Shown: piece by piece, positions 58,584 to 64,000 of the stretch
Layout: every line of letters starts with the position of its first letter
Numbering within the stretch: the first letter of the stretch is position 1
DNA from: Kingella oralis
GTDB lineage: Bacteria > Pseudomonadota > Gammaproteobacteria > Burkholderiales > Neisseriaceae
Direction of reading: 5' to 3'
NCBI RefSeq assembly: GCF_014054985.1
Contig: NZ_CP059569.1
Span: forward strand, 620,001 to 684,000
Length of the DNA: 64,000 bases
The notes under the pieces: generated by a model
Told to the model about the DNA's origin: nothing
The model's database searches: none
Seen by the model: only the letters and a program-made list of their open reading frames with translations
Made by a program: the position numbers and the translations under genes

Positions 58584-59513
58584 TTATGAATGGGCGGCGA
58601 TAAAGTCTTGCACGGCTTGTTGCGACACCAGCGCGGCGCATTCCATGTTTTTGTCGGCGCGCTTGGCAAGCCCTGCCAGCACTTTGCCTGGGCTGCATTC
58701 GGCAGATTGGGTGATGCTTTCGCGCACCAAAAGCTGCACGGTTTCTGTCCAACGCACGGGGCTGTATAGCTGGCGCACCAGCGCGTCTTTGATTTGGGCG
58801 ACATCGTTGTAAGCAGCGACATCGGCGTTGTGAATCACGCGGATTTCAGGCTGCCGCAACGCCACATCTTGCAGGGCGACAGCGAGTTTTTCGGCGGCGG
58901 GCTTCATCAGGCGGCAATGCGAGGGCACAGACACGGGCAGCGGCAAGGCGCGTTTTGCGCCCGCTTCTTTGGCGGCGGCCATCGCGCGTTCCACAGCGGC
59001 GGCGTTGCCCGCAATCACCACTTGCCCCACGGAATTGAAATTCACGGCTTCGCACACGTCGCCTTGCTCGGCGGCGGCGCAGATTTGGCGCACTTGTTCG
59101 TCGTCCAAGCCTAAAATCGCCGCCATCGCGCCCACGCCTTGCGGCACGGCGGTTTGCATCAGTTCGGCACGCAGGCGCACCAATTTAACGGCATCGGCAA
59201 AATTCAGGCTGCCTGCGGCAACCAGCGCGGTGTATTCGCCCAAGCTGTGCCCCGCCACCACGCCGGGGGCTTTGCCGCCTGCGGCAAGATAGGCGCGATA
59301 GGTTGCCACGCCTGCGGTGAGCATTAGGGGCTGGGTGTTTACGGTTTGGCTGATAAGGTCGGCATCGCTGCCGTTCATCATTGCCCAGAGGTCTTGATTG
59401 AGCGCGGCGGAGGCTTCGTCAAACGTGGCTTTCACTTCGGCGATGCCGTCAAAACCGTTCATCATATTGAGGCTTTGTGAGCCTTGTCCTGCGAAAAAGA
59501 AGGCGAAATTCAT
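58584..59513 (-). CDS. fabD: Malonyl-CoA:ACP transacylase
   Basis: 309 residues. FAGQGSQ (8-14), nucleophile Ser90 in GHSLGEYTALVAAG, and His near 199 in VSVPSHCRLM. It loads malonyl groups on ACP. The adjacent fab genes expected upstream (fabH, plsX, rpmF) are not in the 300 bp before it. AAGGACACC precedes the start. fabD, GT9 and the GT-B paralogues run in the same direction towards fabG. Confidence 0.95.
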   Translation of the reverse strand: MNFAFFFAGQGSQSLNMMNGFDGIAEVKATFDEASAALNQDLWAMMNGSDADLISQTVNTQPLMLTAGVATYRAYLAAGGKAPGVVAGHSLGEYTALVAAGSLNFADAVKLVRLRAELMQTAVPQGVGAMAAILGLDDEQVRQICAAAEQGDVCEAVNFNSVGQVVIAGNAAAVERAMAAAKEAGAKRALPLPVSVPSHCRLMKPAAEKLAVALQDVALRQPEIRVIHNADVAAYNDVAQIKDALVRQLYSPVRWTETVQLLVRESITQSAECSPGKVLAGLAKRADKNMECAALVSQQAVQDFIAAHS

Positions 59514-59644
59514 GGGGTGTCCTTGTTATATAGATGGAAAAAGGTGGCGAATTATAGCAAATTGGTTATAGCAGATTGGGTTTTCAGGCTGCCTTGGGGG
59601 CATAAGGGATAGGCAGCCTGAAATTTTTGCAAAATCTGTAACCG

Positions 59645-59732
59645 ATGGAGCGTCGGCGGCTCGCCGACATTTTGAAAAATCAGTAATGCTATGTTTAATA
59701 AGCAATTTGGCGACGAGCCATCGCCGCTCCAT
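59645..59732. repeat. REPIN-like element, copy E
   Basis: ATGGAGCGTCGGCGGCTCGCCGACAT-type left arm and ATTTGGCGACGAGCCATCGCCGCTCCAT-type right arm. Lies between fabD and the PAP2 gene with a DUS pair on its left (59579-59621). Confidence 0.65.
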
Positions 59733-59793
59733 TTTAGGCCTCAGGCTGCCTTGGGGGATTTTAAACAGACTATAAGACAGCCTGAAAAGGGAT

Positions 59794-60546
59794 TTAGGCG
59801 TGTTTAGGCTGTCCAAAGCGGCTGTGCCAATAGGGCAGGGCGTAGCGGAAGATACCGATAACCCACGCCCACACCATCAGCGTGGCGGCGAACAAATCCA
59901 CAGGAAAATGCGCGCCCAGTTTCACGCGGCTGTATAACACGCTCGCAGCCCACGCGGCGACGAGTACGCGGGCAATCAGGCGGGCAGGGTTGCGCCAATT
60001 TTGCGTGAAGCCGACCACCAGCAAAAGCCACGCCACGGAGAAGGTGGTATGCCCCGATGGGAAGGAGTAGCCCAGCTCGCTTTGTTGATAATCGGCGAGG
60101 ATTTGCTCATCGGGAGTGTGCGCGGTTTGGGCGATGAGTGCGCGTTTTTGCGGTTTTTTCATGGCGTAAAAGCCTGCGGGGGTGATGTGTTGCTGTTGCG
60201 CCAGTTGCACCACATAGGGGCGCGGTTCTTGGAAGAGGGTTTTTGCGCCTGTTTTAATGGCTTGCGTGCCCACAACGGCGCAGATGCACACGGCGATGAC
60301 GGTGAGCGGGCGATATTGCTTGCGCACAAAATAGGCGAGGATAAGGGTAAACACGATGGCAAAGCCGATGGCGTAGGGCTGGCTGCCGCCTGTTTCGGTG
60401 AGCAGGATAAGGGCGCGGTTGAGTTCGGGTGTTTGGCTGCTTTGGGCGAGTGTCCATGTGTAGCCTGTTGCCCAGAAGCCGATGGGGATGAGCAGCATCA
60501 GCAGCGTGTAAAGCGTGAGCGAGATATTGGGATTGGGGTGTTTCAT
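59794..60546 (-). CDS. PAP2-family phosphatase (PgpB-like)
   Basis: 250 residues from ATG 60546; upstream codons are DUS-derived. About six membrane segments. Phosphatase motifs: KTLFQEPRPY (C1, about 101-110), SFPSGHTTFS (C2, about 161-170) and SRVKLGAHFPVD (C3, about 208-219). Such enzymes dephosphorylate phosphatidylglycerophosphate, undecaprenyl diphosphate or lipid A. The substrate is not fixed by sequence. A reversed DUS ends at the ATG and its AGG lies at ribosome-site distance. Confidence 0.88.
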   Translation of the reverse strand: MKHPNPNISLTLYTLLMLLIPIGFWATGYTWTLAQSSQTPELNRALILLTETGGSQPYAIGFAIVFTLILAYFVRKQYRPLTVIAVCICAVVGTQAIKTGAKTLFQEPRPYVVQLAQQQHITPAGFYAMKKPQKRALIAQTAHTPDEQILADYQQSELGYSFPSGHTTFSVAWLLLVVGFTQNWRNPARLIARVLVAAWAASVLYSRVKLGAHFPVDLFAATLMVWAWVIGIFRYALPYWHSRFGQPKHA

Positions 60547-60813
60547 AAGGCGGCCTGAAAATGGGGTGAGGGTGTTTTCAGGCTGCCTATTACGGATTGA
60601 AACGCGCGGCGCGAAGGCAGCCTGAAATTGGGGAAAGAGGAGTGATGCAAAAAACGCGCACATTGTAGCAGAGTGGCGCGGTTATCCCTATTTTCAGGCT
60701 GCCTTTGTTATCTTATGCCCCCCGTTTTGTAAACATATTTTGACGTTTATCACACAAAAATCCCCATCTCGCGTTACAATGCGCCCGTTTTTCGTTTCAC
60801 CAAAGGGACAATC
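60547..60813. other. Divergent gap between PAP2 gene and pit
   Basis: DUS pair at 60573-60629 and one more DUS near 60691. The AT-rich stretch 60725-60780 probably holds the pit promoter. No gene. Confidence 0.5.
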
Positions 60814-62397
60814 ATGCCGCAGGCACCCAAGCAACAATCTATGCCCAAAGTAAACGCCGCCTTTGCCATCTTGCTCGTTGGCATGGTCGGCTATTTTATC
60901 TTTTGGGGGCTGGGCTACACGCATTACCACCAAGTGCCCCTATTCTTGCTGGCAACGCTGTTTGGCGTGTTTATGGCGTTTAACATTGGTGGCAACGACG
61001 TTGCCAATTCGTTTGGCACATCCGTGGGCGCAGGCACGCTGTCTGTGCCGCAAGCCTTGTTGATTGCCGCCGTGTTTGAAGTGAGCGGTGCGGTGATTGC
61101 GGGCGGCGAAGTAACCGACACCATCCGCACAGGCATTGTGGATTTGAACACGCTGCCCATGCAGCCGCTGGATTTAATCCTAATTATGATGTCGGCGCTG
61201 CTGGCAGCCGCGTTGTGGCTGCTGTTCGCCACCAAAAAAGGGCTGCCCGTTTCCACCACGCACGCCATCATCGGCGGCATTGTGGGCAGCTCCGTGCTGC
61301 TGGGCTGGCAGTTGTCTGACGGGCAAGGCAGCCCTTTTGCTTTGGTGAAATGGCATGAAATCGGCAGAATTGCCGCATCTTGGGTGCTCTCGCCCATGCT
61401 CGGCGGCATCGTGTCCTACACGCTGTACACCATCATCAAGAAAAACGTGCTGGACTACAACGATACCGTCGCCGCGCAACTCAAAGCCATCAAAGCCGAG
61501 AAAAAAGCCTATAAAGAACAACACCGCCTGCGCTTTGACGCGCTGGATGAGCAACAAAAAATTGAAGTTTCCACCGCGATGGCACGCGACGCGCAAATCT
61601 ACGGCGAAGACGATTTTGACCCCGCCGAGCTGGAATCCAATTACTACAAAGGCTTGCACGAAATCAACCAGCGCAAAGAGCAAATTGATGTATTTAAAGC
61701 GTTTTACACTTGGATTCCCGCCATTTCGGGCTTGGGCTGTATGCTGATTTCGTCCATGTTGATTTTCAAAGGCTTGAAAAACCTGCATTTGGGCATCGCG
61801 CCGATGACCAGCATGTTTTTGATTTTGATGCTGGGCGCGGGCATTTGGGCGGCGACCTTTTTATACGCCAAAAACCTGAAACGCAAAGACATCGGCAAGG
61901 CATCGTTTCAGATTTTCTCGTGGATGCAGGTGTTTACCGCGTCGGGCTTTGCGTTTAGCCACGGCGCGAACGATATTTCTAACGCGCTGGGGCCTTTTGC
62001 TGTGATTTTGGACGTGTTGCGCGCCAATGATGTGAACGCCTCCGAGCCGTTGCAGCCGATTGTGATGCTTACCTTTGGCGTGGCGTTGATTGTGGGCTTG
62101 TGGTTTATCGGCAAGGAAGTGATACACACCGTGGGCAGGGATTTGGCGGAGCTGCACCCATCGTCAGGCTTCACCGCCGAGCTATCCGCCGCTTCGGTGG
62201 TGATGGCGGCTTCCGCGCTGGGCTTGCCTGTGTCCAGCACGCATATTTTGGTGGGCGCTATTTTGGGCATCGGCATGGTGAACCGCAATGCGAACTGGAA
62301 AATGATGAAGCCGATTGGCTTGGCGTGGGTGATTACTTTGCCTGCGGCGGCGATGTTGTCGGTGGGGTGTTTTTGGGTGTTAGGGATGGTTTTTTGA
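60814..62397 (+). CDS. pit: PiT-family inorganic phosphate transporter
   Basis: 527 residues, about 10 membrane segments. The duplicated PiT signatures are FNIGGNDVANSFGTSVGAGTL (about 50-70) and FSHGANDISNALGPFAVI (about 383-400), each with a following G-L-P-V-S-(T/S)-T-H motif (PVSTTHAIIGG and PVSSTHILVGA). A hydrophilic loop of about 90 residues (212-300) lies in the middle. It imports phosphate (or metal-phosphate) with a cation. AAGGGAC precedes the ATG. Confidence 0.95.
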   Translation: MPQAPKQQSMPKVNAAFAILLVGMVGYFIFWGLGYTHYHQVPLFLLATLFGVFMAFNIGGNDVANSFGTSVGAGTLSVPQALLIAAVFEVSGAVIAGGEVTDTIRTGIVDLNTLPMQPLDLILIMMSALLAAALWLLFATKKGLPVSTTHAIIGGIVGSSVLLGWQLSDGQGSPFALVKWHEIGRIAASWVLSPMLGGIVSYTLYTIIKKNVLDYNDTVAAQLKAIKAEKKAYKEQHRLRFDALDEQQKIEVSTAMARDAQIYGEDDFDPAELESNYYKGLHEINQRKEQIDVFKAFYTWIPAISGLGCMLISSMLIFKGLKNLHLGIAPMTSMFLILMLGAGIWAATFLYAKNLKRKDIGKASFQIFSWMQVFTASGFAFSHGANDISNALGPFAVILDVLRANDVNASEPLQPIVMLTFGVALIVGLWFIGKEVIHTVGRDLAELHPSSGFTAELSAASVVMAASALGLPVSSTHILVGAILGIGMVNRNANWKMMKPIGLAWVITLPAAAMLSVGCFWVLGMVF

Positions 62398-62603
62398 TGG
62401 CTCACGGCTGAGATGATTTTCAGGCTGCCTTGATGCGTGTATCGCGTTCATTGAGGCAGCCTGAAAATGTTTTGGCGACATGATGCGCGGTTGCAAGCTG
62501 TTTTCAAAACTTTGCCGCATTTCGGCACAGCTGATGCTGGCATATTTTTATCTCGTTTCAGGCTGCCTTAGTTTTCAGGCTGCCTTTATCTTGAAAGCCA
62601 ATC
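62398..62603. other. pit downstream gap
   Basis: A DUS pair (62415-62467) can terminate pit. Two direct DUS copies (62563-62585) precede the next gene. No gene seen. Confidence 0.5.
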
Positions 62604-63965
62604 ATGAAAAAATTATTCATCATCTTGTTTGTGCTCGCCCAGCCCATTGTTCTCCCCGCTGCATTGCTAACGGTTTCCTATTTTGTGCGCCAGCACGAGC
62701 AACGCCAAGCCGATGAAAGCCTGCGCTTGCTGAAAACCGCGCCACTTGCGCCCAGCGCGGGCGGCGATGCGCTGTTTTTGGTCAATTACGATGTTGCCGA
62801 TGCCAAAGTGCGCCGCCAATGGATAACGCAATACGGCACAAATGCCTTGCAAGGTGCGGATGAAGCGGCGTTTAACCGCTTGCCCTCAGCCGTTCGCGCC
62901 GCCAAATTGCCCAGTATTCCCAAAGATGACTTGGCTTGCCCGCCACGCGATAGCGATTCAGGCTGCCTAGACGCGATGCGCCACGAGTTGCCCGCTTATC
63001 GGGAACGCTTGCAACAAGCCGCCAAGCAATTAGCCAACGCCGATGCATTGTCGCAGTATCCAGTGTTTGATTACCGTATCAACAATTTAAGTTCAGACGC
63101 ATTGCCACCCTTTGCGGCGGTGGCAACGCAACATACGGCGGCGGCGTTGGATTGGGTGGAACATCGCCAAGCGGTTGCGTTGTCGCGCGTGTGCCGCAAT
63201 CTGAACACAGGGCGCGTGTTGCTGCGCTCACGCGGCGGTTTGCTGGATACGATGGTGGGCAGTGCCATTGTGGCTCGGAATACGGCGTTAGCAGCGGAAA
63301 TGTTGGCAGAAGAGCCTGCATGGGCAATGCGGTTTCCTGAAGACTGCGCGTTTGCTTTTGCGCCTATTGTGCCCGGTGAAGCCAATTTGTGCGCGGCGAT
63401 GCAGGACGAATTTCGTTTTTTTGATGAGATGTTGCAAAGTTGGATGGCGAGCGATGCGGCAAAAATGGATGAAAAATCGGCATTTTTGGCGCGGTTGGTG
63501 CGCGTTCCTGCGTTGCATCGTGCGCTGTTTTCGTATGAACACACGCGCGGTTTGCACGCCCAAAATTTGGCGCAATTTTGCACGGATGCCGGCAAAGTCG
63601 CCGTTCAGCAAGATAAACCATTAGCTGTTGCCGAGCCTGCCCGCGAAACCAAAAGTTTTACCTTGCGCCCTGCGTGTTGGGGCAATTTTGTGGGTTGCGT
63701 GGCAACGGATGCTATGCCGAGCTATGCGGCGTATCATGACCGCTTGCTGGATATGCTGATGCAGCAACGCGCGTTTCAGGCTGCCCTTGCGTTATACGAG
63801 CTGCCCGCAGCCGAACGCCACGAGGCGTTACCTCAGATTTTGCAGCAACACAGCAGCCCCGCGCGGCAATTGTCGTATGACGAGAAAAAGAAGCAGATTG
63901 TTTTTGAACGTTATGATAGCCGTGAGAATGCGGTGGCGAAGGGTGTGGCGGTACGGTTGGATTAA
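62604..63965 (+). CDS. Hypothetical membrane-anchored protein
   Basis: 453 residues. One N-terminal hydrophobic segment (about 4-26, LFIILFVLAQPIVLPAALLTVSYFV), then a large, mostly helical domain presumably in the periplasm. Several Cys residues in CPPRDSDSGC, EDCAF, ANLCAA and ACWGNFVGC could form disulphides, in line with export. No known family or catalytic motif was recognised. It is monocistronic between DUS clusters. Confidence 0.65.
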   Translation: MKKLFIILFVLAQPIVLPAALLTVSYFVRQHEQRQADESLRLLKTAPLAPSAGGDALFLVNYDVADAKVRRQWITQYGTNALQGADEAAFNRLPSAVRAAKLPSIPKDDLACPPRDSDSGCLDAMRHELPAYRERLQQAAKQLANADALSQYPVFDYRINNLSSDALPPFAAVATQHTAAALDWVEHRQAVALSRVCRNLNTGRVLLRSRGGLLDTMVGSAIVARNTALAAEMLAEEPAWAMRFPEDCAFAFAPIVPGEANLCAAMQDEFRFFDEMLQSWMASDAAKMDEKSAFLARLVRVPALHRALFSYEHTRGLHAQNLAQFCTDAGKVAVQQDKPLAVAEPARETKSFTLRPACWGNFVGCVATDAMPSYAAYHDRLLDMLMQQRAFQAALALYELPAAERHEALPQILQQHSSPARQLSYDEKKKQIVFERYDSRENAVAKGVAVRLD

Positions 63966-63967
63966 TG

Positions 63968-64000
63968 AAGGCAGCCTGAAAATGGATTTCAGGCTGCCTT
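63968..64000 (+). terminator. Inverted DUS pair at window end
   Basis: AAGGCAGCCTGAAA (63968-63981) and TTTCAGGCTGCCTT (63987-64000) form a 14 bp stem right after the last gene; a typical example of DUS pairs used as terminators here. Confidence 0.65.

Overview
The window is a chromosomal segment of a Neisseriaceae bacterium, most likely Kingella or a close relative. Dozens of copies of AGGCAGCCTGAA and its complement TTCAGGCTGCCT are scattered through it. That 12-mer matches the DNA uptake sequence (DUS) dialect described for Kingella (AG-kingDUS). The gene content (lptCAB-rpoN, kdsA/kdsC, short-form hisG, a stand-alone heptose-phosphate adenylyltransferase, an ssrA tag peptide ANDETYALAA) fits a GC-rich betaproteobacterium. 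Many intergenic regions hold inverted DUS pairs that can act as terminators.

Layout. 1-5.1 kb: a Sel1-repeat gene cut by the window edge, then rluC divergent from rne. 5.2-12.4 kb: an envelope block (hldC-like gene, a PEBP-family protein, kdsA, kdsC-lptC-lptA, lptB) followed by rpoN and hpf. These genes make heptose and Kdo precursors and the Lpt ATPase/periplasmic bridge that carries lipooligosaccharide outward. 12.6-24.6 kb: a mostly minus-strand run of dnaG, two little-known genes, hisG, a SCO1-like lipoprotein, ushA, mtgA-aroE, hemE and a DUF945 gene. 24.9-27.5 kb: rnz and a DHA2-type efflux pump, after a LysR gene remnant.

27.65-41.28 kb: a 13.6 kb integrated element in the 3' end of ssrA, bounded by 111 bp direct repeats that duplicate the ssrA 3' end and its terminator. 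It carries a P4-type tyrosine integrase next to ssrA, AlpA-like regulators, antirepressor-type genes (KilA-N, P22_AR_N, KilA-C-like), a CHC2/Toprim primase split in two by a (CG)5 tract, a DUF927 helicase-like ATPase, a Fic protein flanked by direct repeats, and two antitoxin-like genes without toxins. No capsid, tail or terminase gene was seen, so it looks like a phage satellite or similar mobilisable island. At each end is a six-copy array of GGTGGGAAC motifs, and the two arrays are mirror images. A third array of 24 bp iterons sits in the middle. A leader with the architecture of a C4/CI-type antisense RNA precedes the replication genes.

41.3-52.1 kb: ssrA, a DUF1841 gene, holB, a PilZ-domain gene, tatD, small lipoprotein/hypothetical genes, nagZ, a Nudix ADP-ribose hydrolase, a macrodomain gene, gloB, gltS, a small lipoprotein and a periplasmic rhodanese. 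52.2-59.5 kb: fabG and fabD on the minus strand, separated by a GT9 glycosyltransferase and four tandem paralogous GT-B-like genes, probably for lipooligosaccharide decoration. 59.8-64 kb: a PAP2 phosphatase, a PiT phosphate transporter and a hypothetical gene.

Small repeats are abundant: a 166 bp MITE-like element at the lptA stop codon, five REPIN-like units of about 80-90 bp, a 64 bp inverted repeat before the macrodomain gene, and a GTAGGGTGTGC family. All calls come from reading the sequence and recognising families; no database search was run.
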